The notes under the pieces were generated by a model. The model was given only the letters and a program-made list of their open reading frames with translations, searched no databases and was not told the origin of the DNA. Source: an uncultured Victivallales bacterium (GTDB lineage: Bacteria > Verrucomicrobiota > Lentisphaeria > Victivallales > UBA1829). Taken from it: a stretch of DNA of 64,000 nt. The stretch covers positions 1 through 64,000 of the forward strand of contig CALXRI010000015.1 in the NCBI GenBank assembly GCA_944390795.1, written 5' to 3'. Below are positions 33,463 through 41,803 of this stretch, in pieces. Both the position numbers and the translations under genes were made by a program. The stretch's first letter is position 1. Each line of letters starts with the position of its first letter.

Positions 33463-35283
33463 ATGTTCAGAATCACGACATTCCGCGATTACCGGGAATA
33501 TTCCCCGGCGGCCCGGGGGAGGGTTCTCGCGCGCATCCGCGACGCTTCCTTCCACGCGGTCCGTTTCCGGCTTGACCGTGCCGTGACGGAGAGTGCGTTT
33601 CACCGCTACGATGATTCCTTCGCGGATTCCTTTTTCGAAGACATTGCCGCTGCGGGACTCAAAGCGGTTCCCGTTCTTTCGTTTCATACGCCGCCCTGGG
33701 CGCGCGACTCGGAACCATCGTTCAATGATCCCGGGACGTGGCGGAATGTCCGTCTCTTTCTGGAACATGTCGTGACCCGTTACCGGAACCGCCCGGAACT
33801 GGCGTTTTTCCAGGTGATCTTCAAACCTTCCGCAATTCCGGATTCCGATCCGGCCTTCCGGGAGTATCTGATGCGCAGATATCCTTCCCTGAAAGAGTTG
33901 AACCGTTCGCTCAATACATGTTACTCCGCACTGGAGGATATTTCGCTGAAGGACTGTGCCGTATTCGGTATCCGGATGGCGATGGAGCGGCGGCTTTTCC
34001 GCCGTCGGGCCTACGAACGGAAACTGGCCGATCTGAAGGAGACGATCCGCGCCGTTTCTCCGCATACGCTTTCCGGCACGGTTTTCCTTTCGCGCCGTGT
34101 TGCCTGTTCCGACTGTCTCTCGGCGCTGGCGCAGTTCCAGGAGACCGCGGACCGGTGCGCGGGTCCGTATCTGATTCACTGGAATCCGTCTCCCGGAACA
34201 CCTGTGCAGGAAGTGGAGCTCTGCGCCTGCGCAAGCGGGGCGTGCGGAATGGTTTTCCCTGATGTCTGCGGAACTTCCGTCCCGTTTTCTGAAACGGCCC
34301 ATGCGCATCCGGATCCGGACGCAGTCCGGCGGCTTCCGAGTGTGTTTCTGGAAAAATGCCGCCGCCTGTGCACCGGATTTTCCAATCCCGCGGAAGTCGG
34401 ACTGCTCCACAGCCGCCGCACCGGCCGTCTGTCTGAAGTCCGCAAGCAGAATGAAAACATCCACAAGCGTTCCCTCCGTGCCTGGTGCAGAGCGTTGACG
34501 GCCGCCTCTCTTCCGTTTCACATTGTGGAGGAGGATGCGGAACTTCCGCAGAACCTGAAACTGATGATTCTTCCGGCCGTCGCCGCGCTGGATGATGCCG
34601 ATGCCGAACGTCTTCTTTCCTTCGCCTGGGAGGGCGGAACGCTGTTCTGCGAAGGCGGATGCGGTCATTACAACGGACTTGGCGCCTGTCTGGATCCCGA
34701 ACACAGATTCCTGGCGGAGGCAACCGGTGTCATGGAATGCCCGGAATGCGTAACCCCGGGGAACTTTCGTATAAAATACGGTTTTGGAGCGGGAACTTTT
34801 CTCCTGAGCGCCGGAGAAGTCTTCACGCCATGGCTGCCTGTTCCGAAATTTTCGGAAACGCTTGTCCCGCTGGATGGAAAACGCGATCTTCTCTGCCGCG
34901 TTCCGTACGGGAAGGGGAAAATCATACTCTGCGCTCCCAGTTTCGGCGCGTACTGCCGGGAGAAACGGAATACCGGGTTCGAGGGGTTTGTGCGGAATGT
35001 CTGTTCTTCGGCTGGCGTCCATCCGCCGGTCAGGATCCTGAAGCCTGCCGGCAGCGCGGCCCCGCTTTTGAAGGTTCTGGAGAATGCGGAGCGCCGGATG
35101 GTGTTTGTGTTTTTCTCTTCGGCGGCATCCGGCTGCGAACTGGAATTTCCTGCCGGATTCTGGAAAAAGCAGCTGGTCGGCGACATGCTGCGCGGCGGAA
35201 CGGTGCGGATCGTGCGGCGGGACCGTGTGCAGAGGATGAAGCTGAAGGCGTCTCCGGGAAAAGCTGCTGTGCTGTATGAATGA
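33463..35283 (+). CDS. GH42-like protein with altered catalytic site (probable non-hydrolase)
   Basis: 606 aa, no signal peptide. The N-terminal half (about 1-270) aligns by eye with a GH42 beta-galactosidase barrel, e.g. FREYLMRRYPSLKELNRSLNT matching the segment after the acid/base Glu. At the expected Q-I-D-N-E-F/Y site it reads QVIFKP (117-122), so the acid/base Glu is Lys121. The C-terminal part (about 345-520) looks like the amidotransferase-like domain (LLSFAWEGGTLFCEGGCG, PYGKGKIILCAPSFG). It starts 8 bases after the lipoprotein gene and so appears to end the metal operon. A binding or regulatory role is possible. Confidence 0.65.
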   Translation: MFRITTFRDYREYSPAARGRVLARIRDASFHAVRFRLDRAVTESAFHRYDDSFADSFFEDIAAAGLKAVPVLSFHTPPWARDSEPSFNDPGTWRNVRLFLEHVVTRYRNRPELAFFQVIFKPSAIPDSDPAFREYLMRRYPSLKELNRSLNTCYSALEDISLKDCAVFGIRMAMERRLFRRRAYERKLADLKETIRAVSPHTLSGTVFLSRRVACSDCLSALAQFQETADRCAGPYLIHWNPSPGTPVQEVELCACASGACGMVFPDVCGTSVPFSETAHAHPDPDAVRRLPSVFLEKCRRLCTGFSNPAEVGLLHSRRTGRLSEVRKQNENIHKRSLRAWCRALTAASLPFHIVEEDAELPQNLKLMILPAVAALDDADAERLLSFAWEGGTLFCEGGCGHYNGLGACLDPEHRFLAEATGVMECPECVTPGNFRIKYGFGAGTFLLSAGEVFTPWLPVPKFSETLVPLDGKRDLLCRVPYGKGKIILCAPSFGAYCREKRNTGFEGFVRNVCSSAGVHPPVRILKPAGSAAPLLKVLENAERRMVFVFFSSAASGCELEFPAGFWKKQLVGDMLRGGTVRIVRRDRVQRMKLKASPGKAAVLYE

Positions 35284-35353
35284 CTCCCGGGTTTCCGGCT
35301 CGTCATGGCATTTTCCGCTTCGTTTCCTGCGTTTTTCCGCGTTCACGCATCCG

Positions 35354-38335
35354 CTAGAACTCCTCCGGCGACTGGGTGGTCGAGTGTTTCATGACGGACG
35401 ATTCATTGTCAGTGAGGACGCGCAGGAACGGCATCTGCCGCAAAGGCTCGATATCCTTCAGATTCTTCGGAATGTTCAGATATTCGAGAGGTTCGATCAG
35501 ATAAACCGGCGAGATATCCCTGAGTTTCGTGCAGTTGCCGAGATCCAGCATTAAGAGCGGCATGTCCTTCAGCAGTCCGATGTCGGAAATCTCCGTGGAG
35601 TCAATCAGCAGCATTTCCAATGCGAGTCCCCGCAACGGCTCAATGTCCTTCAGCGGATTTTTTCCGACGTCCAGCACTTTCAGCGTTTCCATGCCGAACA
35701 GCGGCTGAAGAGAGGAGATGCTGTTGCCGCGCAGATGCAGTTTTTCCACTGTGGCGGAACGGAGCGCGTCGATTGCCGAAATCCGGTTGTTCGAGGCGTT
35801 CAGGGACACCAGAAGCATGCCGCGAAGCGGAGTGAGATCCCTGACACGGTTGTCCGCGCAGTTCAGACTGGTCAGCATCATGCCGCGCAGCGGGGTCAGA
35901 TCGGCGATTTCGTTGTTGTGGCAGCTCAGAACTTCCAGCGGCATCTTTTCGATTCCCTTGAGGGAGGTCAGTTTGTTGTTCGAACAGTCCAGATAGACAA
36001 GGGGAAGCGAGGCGATCGGCTCCAGGGAACGCAGTCCGAATCCGGAAATGTCCAGGCGCTTCAGGTTTTTCGTCCGGGCGATCAGCGTCATCAGCGCATC
36101 GGCGGCGTCTCCGGGGAGTTCATGATGAGGCAGCTGAAGGATCCGGGTGACAATATTGGTATTCGGATTCAGTTCAAAAACCTCGCGCATCAGCTGAAGC
36201 GCCTGTGCGTAATCGCCGCTGCGCCAGAGAAGAGCCGCATCCAGTTCCAGGATCCGGTCGCGGTAGCGGAATTTCGTAAACTGCGCGGCGATGCGTTTTT
36301 TGATTTCGACCAGCGCGCTGGTCCGCTGCCCGGGATCGGAGAGTTTCGAAGCCGCGGTCATATAGGCCTTGACCAGCGCCATTTCAGCAAGCTGCGTTCT
36401 GGCGTAGCTGTCCGCGATCTGGAGATATTTTCCGACGGCGGCTTCTGCAAGGCCTGCCTCAAGCAGAGTGTCTCCGGCGATCAGCGGTGTTGTTTTTTCC
36501 GGGATTGCCAGACGGTAAACGGCCAGCGAGCGGATCACGGTGCCGTTTGCAAAGGCCCGGATTCCCACTCTGGCAAGCCCTTCTCCGGTTGGCGGGAAAT
36601 AATCAATGGCGCTGACGGAATGCGTCTTGCCGATTGTCAGGGAAAGCCGGTCGTCCCGCCGGACTGCGGTGATTGTGACATTCTCTCCGGGTGCGAGCTT
36701 CGTTTCCCCGGAACTGACGTATTCGACGGAATACGGGTCGTTGACCTTTGCAATCACATCCTTCGTGCCGCCGAATCCGCTGACGATGAATGTATATCCG
36801 TGCGGAATCTGCCACCATTCCCGGCGCGGGGAAATATGGCTGTTGACGGCAATTTCGAACGCCTCCAGAACTTGCGGTGCGGATACGGTAAGCACTACTT
36901 TGACGTTGCCGTGCGTCTTGGCATTCAGCCAGAGCCAGGTGCCTTTGGACGTTTCAAGCCCCGCGGGTGTAAGCTGCCATTCCGGTGCGGGCTTGTTCAG
37001 ATTGGCGTCCATGAAGGAGAGCCCTTCCAGCGTCGCATCCGGATCGGTGAACGTCTGCTGATAAACGGGAATCCAGTCGCTCTGCCAGCGGGAAATTTCA
37101 AAGTATGCGTAGAGAGAAAGAAAAACGGCCAGGCAGAGGGTTGTCGCGATGGAGGCGACCAGAAGGCGGTGACGTCTGACCAGAAGCAGGAATTTCCGGA
37201 TCATGCCGGCCTTTTCGGCTTTGGTGTCGAATCCGTCGATGTAGGCAATTACTTCGTCCCGAAGTTCCTTGACCGAGGCATAGCGGTTGGCCGGATTTAC
37301 GCTCATCGCCTTCAGAATCACCGCTTCGATGCCGTGCGGAATCTCCCGCCCCGGAACCCGTTCGCTCGGTTTTACGATGTTTCCGTAGATGGTGTCGTGA
37401 AGCATGCTTTTCAGATCCCCCGGTTCGAGCGGATCCTTGTAGGTCACCATCGCGTAGAGAATTGCGCCGAGCGCGTAGACGTCGGTGCGGACGTCACTTT
37501 TGCTGTTTTTTCCGGCGGCCTGTTCGGGAGCCATATAGCCGGGCGTGCCGTTCATGACGCCGTCGAGCGTCAGCTTGAAGTCGGTATAGCCTTTTTCATG
37601 GGCGGTTCGTCTGGAACCGGGAGCGCTCGGCGGATTCTGCCTGGCGGAGACGGGGCGTGCCAGCCCCCAGTCGAGAATCAGCACTTCTCCGAATTCCCCG
37701 ATCTGCACGTTTTCCGGTTTCAGGTCAAGATGAATGATTCCCTTGGAGTGGGCGAATGCCGCGCCGTTGCAGATCCGGAGATAGAGACGCATCAGCGCTT
37801 CAAAGGTGTAGTTTTTCAGATAGGCCGGATTGCCTTCATCCATTTTTTTCAGGAGCGAGGCAAGTGACTCGCCGCTCAGGAGCTTCATTGTGAAGTAAGG
37901 CGATCCGGAGGAATCGATTCCGATGTCGTGGACAGGTACGATGTTCGGATGTTCGAGGCTGGCCGTGACGCGCGCTTCCTGAATGAAACGGAGGATTTCC
38001 GCGCGGGAGCGATGTTCGAAATCCGGCATCAGGGCCATTGCCACATCGCGCATCGTGTCATTGTCGTGGACCTGCAGCACCATTTTCATTCCGCCGCGCC
38101 CGATGCTTCTGCGGAACTTGTATTTATCCGGCGGTTTGACGGAAAGTTTCGCGGTTACAAAGTCGTCGATGTCCAGCGAACTCGGATCGAGCTTTACCGT
38201 CGCCTCCATATCGGATTTTCGCATTCGTTCCCGCGCCCTGATTTCGTGAATTTCATTCCGCACGTTGTCGATGGCCTGCGATCCGGAGGTTCCGGTCACG
38301 GGCGGACGGGAGTCGATGTCATTTCTGTCAGTCAT
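35354..38335 (-). CDS. Transmembrane Ser/Thr kinase with leucine-rich repeats and a WNK-like ATP site
   Basis: 993 aa. The kinase domain (about 72-370) has the glycine loop GRGGMK (79-84), with Lys84 where the third Gly is expected. The beta-3 motif reads VAMAL (98-102), so the usual lysine is Ala101. The alpha-C Glu120, HLDLKPEN (202-209, catalytic Asp204) and DWG (222-224) are kept, as is APE. One membrane helix (about 390-411) leads to a beta-rich domain (about 420-610), a helical repeat region (about 625-740) and about ten leucine-rich repeats (about 755-970, e.g. LDCSNNKLTSLKGIEKMP). It follows the radical SAM gene by 7 bases. Confidence 0.9.
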   Translation of the reverse strand: MTDRNDIDSRPPVTGTSGSQAIDNVRNEIHEIRARERMRKSDMEATVKLDPSSLDIDDFVTAKLSVKPPDKYKFRRSIGRGGMKMVLQVHDNDTMRDVAMALMPDFEHRSRAEILRFIQEARVTASLEHPNIVPVHDIGIDSSGSPYFTMKLLSGESLASLLKKMDEGNPAYLKNYTFEALMRLYLRICNGAAFAHSKGIIHLDLKPENVQIGEFGEVLILDWGLARPVSARQNPPSAPGSRRTAHEKGYTDFKLTLDGVMNGTPGYMAPEQAAGKNSKSDVRTDVYALGAILYAMVTYKDPLEPGDLKSMLHDTIYGNIVKPSERVPGREIPHGIEAVILKAMSVNPANRYASVKELRDEVIAYIDGFDTKAEKAGMIRKFLLLVRRHRLLVASIATTLCLAVFLSLYAYFEISRWQSDWIPVYQQTFTDPDATLEGLSFMDANLNKPAPEWQLTPAGLETSKGTWLWLNAKTHGNVKVVLTVSAPQVLEAFEIAVNSHISPRREWWQIPHGYTFIVSGFGGTKDVIAKVNDPYSVEYVSSGETKLAPGENVTITAVRRDDRLSLTIGKTHSVSAIDYFPPTGEGLARVGIRAFANGTVIRSLAVYRLAIPEKTTPLIAGDTLLEAGLAEAAVGKYLQIADSYARTQLAEMALVKAYMTAASKLSDPGQRTSALVEIKKRIAAQFTKFRYRDRILELDAALLWRSGDYAQALQLMREVFELNPNTNIVTRILQLPHHELPGDAADALMTLIARTKNLKRLDISGFGLRSLEPIASLPLVYLDCSNNKLTSLKGIEKMPLEVLSCHNNEIADLTPLRGMMLTSLNCADNRVRDLTPLRGMLLVSLNASNNRISAIDALRSATVEKLHLRGNSISSLQPLFGMETLKVLDVGKNPLKDIEPLRGLALEMLLIDSTEISDIGLLKDMPLLMLDLGNCTKLRDISPVYLIEPLEYLNIPKNLKDIEPLRQMPFLRVLTDNESSVMKHSTTQSPEEF

Positions 38336-38342
38336 GCGTCAC

Positions 38343-39215
38343 CTATAAAAACAGCGGGACATGTCCCGGTCCTTTCCTGTCGAGATTTCCTTCTTCCAGC
38401 ACGCGGTCCAGAAGCGCGCTCATCCGTTCCCGGTCCTTTGGCAGGCGCCCTTCCAGCGGAAAGGGAACCGATGCATGGTTTGCCCGGAATACCGTGGATT
38501 TCAGTTCCAGTCCTGCGATCAGAGCGCGCATTTCCGCCACGGATTCATATTCCGTCAGCGGTTCGTAGGAATTGTACATCCGCAGTCCGGGCACTTCGAT
38601 GAAGCGCAGGAGCGAAAGAATTTCCGGCTGCATTGCGTTCAGCGCGGCAATCGTGTCCCTGACATGAACCGTGCCGTGACGGCGTCCTCCGATTCCCCCG
38701 AGCACCATGACCGAGGTCCGGATTCCGGCATTGCGGAGACGGCGCACCGCTTCCGTCATATGCGCTGCGGTATCGTCCTTGCGGACCAGTCTCAGCACTT
38801 CCTCGCTTCCGCTTTCGAGTCCCATGTAGACGATTGCCAGTTTTAATTTGCGCAGACGCGCGAGCGCCTCTTCCGTTTTTGCGAGCGCCGAGGAGCCGTT
38901 CGCATACATGGTGACCCGGGCAAGGCGCGGAAATTTCTCATTCAGATATTCCAGAATCCGGCAGAGTGTCCCGAAGGGCAGGAACATCGCGTCGCCGTCC
39001 GCAAGGAAAATTCTTCTGACGGACGTCCCGGAGAACTCCGCGGCACGGTCGATTTCCCGGAAGATTTCAAGAAGACTGCGCGTGCGGTAGGGAACGGTCT
39101 TGTACATGCCGCAAAAGCAGCAGGTGTTGTGCGGACATCCCCGCGACACCTGAAAGATCAGACTGTCCGCCTCTGCGGGCGGTCTGAACAGCGGTTCCTC
39201 CAGCCAGTCCATCAT
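38343..39215 (-). CDS. Radical SAM protein
   Basis: 290 aa. The cluster motif is GCPHNTCCFC, i.e. Cys-x4-Cys-x2-Cys, with a preceding SLIFQVSRG and a following GMYKTVPYR. A partial TIM barrel follows (RIFLADGDAMFLPFG, VTMYANGSS, IVYMGLESGSEEVLRLVRK, SVMVLGGIGG). The GLESG block is typical of the Elp3/MiaB-like branch. The substrate is unknown. The ATG at 39215 has AGGAAC upstream; a TTG at 39230 is also possible. It sits between trmH-like and kinase genes in one operon. Confidence 0.85.
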   Translation of the reverse strand: MMDWLEEPLFRPPAEADSLIFQVSRGCPHNTCCFCGMYKTVPYRTRSLLEIFREIDRAAEFSGTSVRRIFLADGDAMFLPFGTLCRILEYLNEKFPRLARVTMYANGSSALAKTEEALARLRKLKLAIVYMGLESGSEEVLRLVRKDDTAAHMTEAVRRLRNAGIRTSVMVLGGIGGRRHGTVHVRDTIAALNAMQPEILSLLRFIEVPGLRMYNSYEPLTEYESVAEMRALIAGLELKSTVFRANHASVPFPLEGRLPKDRERMSALLDRVLEEGNLDRKGPGHVPLFL

Positions 39216-39230
39216 GTTCCTGTTCCTCAA

Positions 39231-39998
39231 TCAGACCGCGGCGGCGCAGGTCCGCCGGACATGTTCAAACAGAATCACCGTCGCCGCCTGTGCCACATTC
39301 AGGGATTCCGTATCTCCGGGCATCGGAATCAGAACGTTGACCGCACCGGGGATTTCACCTGCTCCGGCGCCCTCGTTTCCGAGCACGACCACGCTGTCCG
39401 TGAAAAGCTCCGGCTCGGTGAAAACATTTCTTCCGCCGCCGGGAGCGGTCCGGAAAATGCGGCGAAACCCTTTGGCGCGGAGCAGGGCGACAACCTCGTC
39501 AAGCGTGCCATGCTCTCTTACGGAGAGGGCGAATTGCGCGCCCGAGGCGGAACGCAAGACTTTGTCGGAATAGGGATCCGCAGATCCGCGGGTCACCCAG
39601 ACTTCCCGGAGTCCGGCGGCGCGCGCCGTACGGAGGATGGTTCCGACATTTCCCGGATCTCCGACCCGGTCGAGAAGCAGGACAAATGGTCCGGAAACCG
39701 GAGCTTCGGGCGGAACCGTCTCCGGACGCCGTGCGACGACGATGATTCCCTGTGAACTTACGACTGTTCTGGAAACACGTTCAAACTCCTGTCCGGACAG
39801 GATCACAGGTTCAACAGGGGATTCCTCCGGCACCCCGACTCCGTCGCGCAGAATCAGAATTTCCACCAGATCGGGGCGCAGACGCAGAATTTCACGCGAG
39901 GAGCGCAGTCCGTCGCAAATGCAGAATTCACTGCCTCTGCGTCCATGTCGCGAGGACAGCGAACGGATCAATGCCTCCTGACGTTTCGTTAGCTGCAA
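39231..39998 (-). CDS. SpoU/TrmH-family RNA 2'-O-methyltransferase
   Basis: A 255-aa SPOUT enzyme that methylates rRNA or tRNA ribose. Motifs: motif 1 LLLDRVGDPGNVGTILRTARAAG, motif 2 VVVLGNEGAGAGE, and motif 3 IPMPGDTESLNVAQAATVILFE, which form the knotted SAM site. An N-terminal substrate-binding domain of about 90 residues is present (SpoU_sub_bind-like). The start is taken as TTG at 39998, with AAGGA seven bases upstream; the only ATG in frame lies inside the previous gene. It is preceded by the TPR membrane gene with a 10-base gap. Confidence 0.9.
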   Translation of the reverse strand: MQLTKRQEALIRSLSSRHGRRGSEFCICDGLRSSREILRLRPDLVEILILRDGVGVPEESPVEPVILSGQEFERVSRTVVSSQGIIVVARRPETVPPEAPVSGPFVLLLDRVGDPGNVGTILRTARAAGLREVWVTRGSADPYSDKVLRSASGAQFALSVREHGTLDEVVALLRAKGFRRIFRTAPGGGRNVFTEPELFTDSVVVLGNEGAGAGEIPGAVNVLIPMPGDTESLNVAQAATVILFEHVRRTCAAAV

Positions 39999-40008
39999 GA
40001 CGGAATCC

Positions 40009-40725
40009 TTACTTTTTCTCCTGAGACGCTGCTGCGGATGCGGGTGTTTTCTGCGGAGCTGCTGCCGGTGCGGCGGGAATCTGCCGGAGAAGCGCCGCGG
40101 CATAGGTTCCCCATACGCCGCTTACGGTACCCTGGTCGGCCCGGAAGCGGGAAAGATAGGATCTCGCGCGTTCAAAGTTTTTCTGATCGAAGCAGATCCG
40201 TCCTGCGGCATAAGCGGCTTCCGCCCTGAGATCGGGCTGTGTCTGAACATTGTCGGCGAGTCCCGCGAAGAGTTTCAGAGCATCTTCCTTCTTGCCGGTC
40301 AGCTCGTCGAGATAACCCATGGCAAGAGTCGCCTTGGCGGCAAGAAATGTGTTGGATGTTTCTCTGGAAACCTGTTCAAGGCTGGTTCTTGCCGCGGCAT
40401 AGTCTTTTTTCTCAAGATACAGGGAGGCGAGGCGGAAGCGCGCCTCCTGCGCGGACAGTGCGGACGGCGCCTTCTCCAGCGCGGCATTGATTTCCTCAAT
40501 CGTCTTTGCCTTGGCGAACATTTCGGCGTTTCTGCGCGCGGCGGAACTGCGGACCACAATCACAGTGAAGACGATTGCGACAAGAAGAACCAGAACGACA
40601 CAGCCTGCGACCAGATATTTTCCATTCTCAATCACCCAGGCTTCAAAACGGTCGAAATCCTCGCTGATCTCGTCTACAAAACTGTCGCTTCCCTTCGGGG
40701 CGGCCTTTTTCAAATCTTTCGCCAT
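40009..40725 (-). CDS. YfgM-like TPR membrane protein
   Basis: 238 aa. A short cytoplasmic head, one transmembrane helix (about 38-60), and TPR-like repeats in the periplasm (about 75-205: AQEARFRLASLYLEKKDYAAARTSLEQV, AKATLAMGYLDELTGKKEDALKLF, AEAAYAAGRICFDQKNFERARSYL). A Pro/Ala-rich tail ends it. This matches the YfgM/TPR_21 type, known in E. coli as an ancillary SecYEG partner. First gene of the TPR-trmH-radical SAM-kinase operon with a good promoter at 40784. Confidence 0.82.
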   Translation of the reverse strand: MAKDLKKAAPKGSDSFVDEISEDFDRFEAWVIENGKYLVAGCVVLVLLVAIVFTVIVVRSSAARRNAEMFAKAKTIEEINAALEKAPSALSAQEARFRLASLYLEKKDYAAARTSLEQVSRETSNTFLAAKATLAMGYLDELTGKKEDALKLFAGLADNVQTQPDLRAEAAYAAGRICFDQKNFERARSYLSRFRADQGTVSGVWGTYAAALLRQIPAAPAAAPQKTPASAAASQEKK

Positions 40726-40783
40726 GGTCGCATCATATCCTTATGTTGTTGCTCTTGCTTGTCTTTCATGCCGTATCCTGCTA

Positions 40784-40812
40784 AATATAACCGCTCTTCG
40801 CACTTAAATCAA
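40784..40812 (-). promoter_or_regulatory. Sigma-70 promoter of the TPR-trmH-radical SAM-kinase operon
   Basis: On the minus strand: TTGATT (40812-40807), 17-base spacer, TATATT (40789-40784), about 60 bases before the start. Confidence 0.7.
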
Positions 40813-40896
40813 TTCGGAAGACTTTCTTTTTTTGCAAATCACGCTATATTTCCCTGAAAAATAAGAGCAGAACAAACCGGAACACGGGGGATCACG

Positions 40897-41550
40897 ATGA
40901 GCGAACTGAAGAAGAGGCGCATGGAGAAATTCCGCAGGGCGGATCTTTATCTGGTCATAACGGAGGAATTCACAGCGGGGCGCGGCACCCTGCGCGTCCT
41001 GGAGGAAGCCGCCGATGCGGGGATCCGCCTGGTTCAGCTCCGGGAAAAGAGCATGACGAAAAAAAGTCTCTTTCGTCTTGCGGAGCAGTTCCGGCGCATC
41101 TGCGACCGTTATGACATTGCGATGATTATGAACGACCATGTTGACATCGCCCTTCTGACCGGAGCGGACGGCGTTCACCTCGGACAGGATGACCTCCCCC
41201 TGAAAGAGGCCGTGAAACTTGCGCCTGATCTCATCATCGGCCGGTCGACGCACTCCCGCGAACAGGCGCTGGAGGCGGAAGCGCAGGGCGCTTCGTACCT
41301 GAATCTCGGGCCGATTTATCCGACGCAGACCAAGAACACGCCGGTTCATCCGCTCGGCATCGAAATTGTGAAGGAAGTCGGACCGCTGCTTCATATTCCC
41401 TTTACCGTGATGGGGGGCATCAAGGAGAGGCATATTCCCGGACTTCTCGCCGCCGGGGCGAAATACATTGCAATGGTTACGGAAATCACGCAGGCTCCCT
41501 GTGTCGGGGAGCGTGTCCGGCATCTCCGTTCCTTCTGGGGAAGGGAATAG
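40897..41550 (+). CDS. thiE: Thiamine-phosphate synthase
   Basis: A 217-aa TIM-barrel enzyme that joins HMP-pyrophosphate and the thiazole phosphate to give thiamine phosphate. Motifs: LVQLREKSMTKKSL, IMNDHVDIALLTGADGVHLGQDDLP (with Mg-binding Asp), IIGRSTHSREQALEAEAQGASYLNLGPIYPTQTK and VMGGIKERHIPGLLAAGAKYIAMV. GGGGGA precedes the ATG. It stands alone; no other thi genes are adjacent and I see no THI-box riboswitch. A terminator follows at 41618. Confidence 0.95.
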   Translation: MSELKKRRMEKFRRADLYLVITEEFTAGRGTLRVLEEAADAGIRLVQLREKSMTKKSLFRLAEQFRRICDRYDIAMIMNDHVDIALLTGADGVHLGQDDLPLKEAVKLAPDLIIGRSTHSREQALEAEAQGASYLNLGPIYPTQTKNTPVHPLGIEIVKEVGPLLHIPFTVMGGIKERHIPGLLAAGAKYIAMVTEITQAPCVGERVRHLRSFWGRE

Positions 41551-41617
41551 AACAGAAGTTCCTCATCTTCCGTATCGGGAGTGATATATGCCGGGAGGGG
41601 GGAGCTTTCCTTCCGGA

Positions 41618-41643
41618 AAACAGGCGTTTCCCTGTTTCTTTTT
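41618..41643 (+). terminator. Probable intrinsic terminator after thiE
   Basis: Stem AAACAGG (41618-41624) / CCTGTTT (41631-41637), six-base loop, then CTTTTT. Confidence 0.6.
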
Positions 41644-41803
41644 CAGAAAAAAACGTCCGTTTTGCGGGAAAAAAGTTTTGCAAGACGGAAAAAGCGAGTT
41701 AAATTACCGATTGTGGACTAGACATGACGGACAGGTTGTCCAGGCGGAAAACGCTCCGGGACGTCCTGCATAACAGTTAAGTTTGAGAATGACGGGGTTT
41801 GGC

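Noticed and set aside
33295-35346. Long minus-strand open frame (683 codons)
   Set aside because: Antisense to the GH42-like gene; the composition (Arg/His rich) is that of a shadow frame.
35735-37867. Long plus-strand open frame (710 codons)
   Set aside because: Antisense to the kinase-LRR gene, whose domains are clear; the frame encodes no family motif.
40813-40896. TPP (THI-box) riboswitch before thiE
   Set aside because: The 5' region is under 100 bases, AT-rich, and lacks the conserved CUGAGA and ACYUGA elements.
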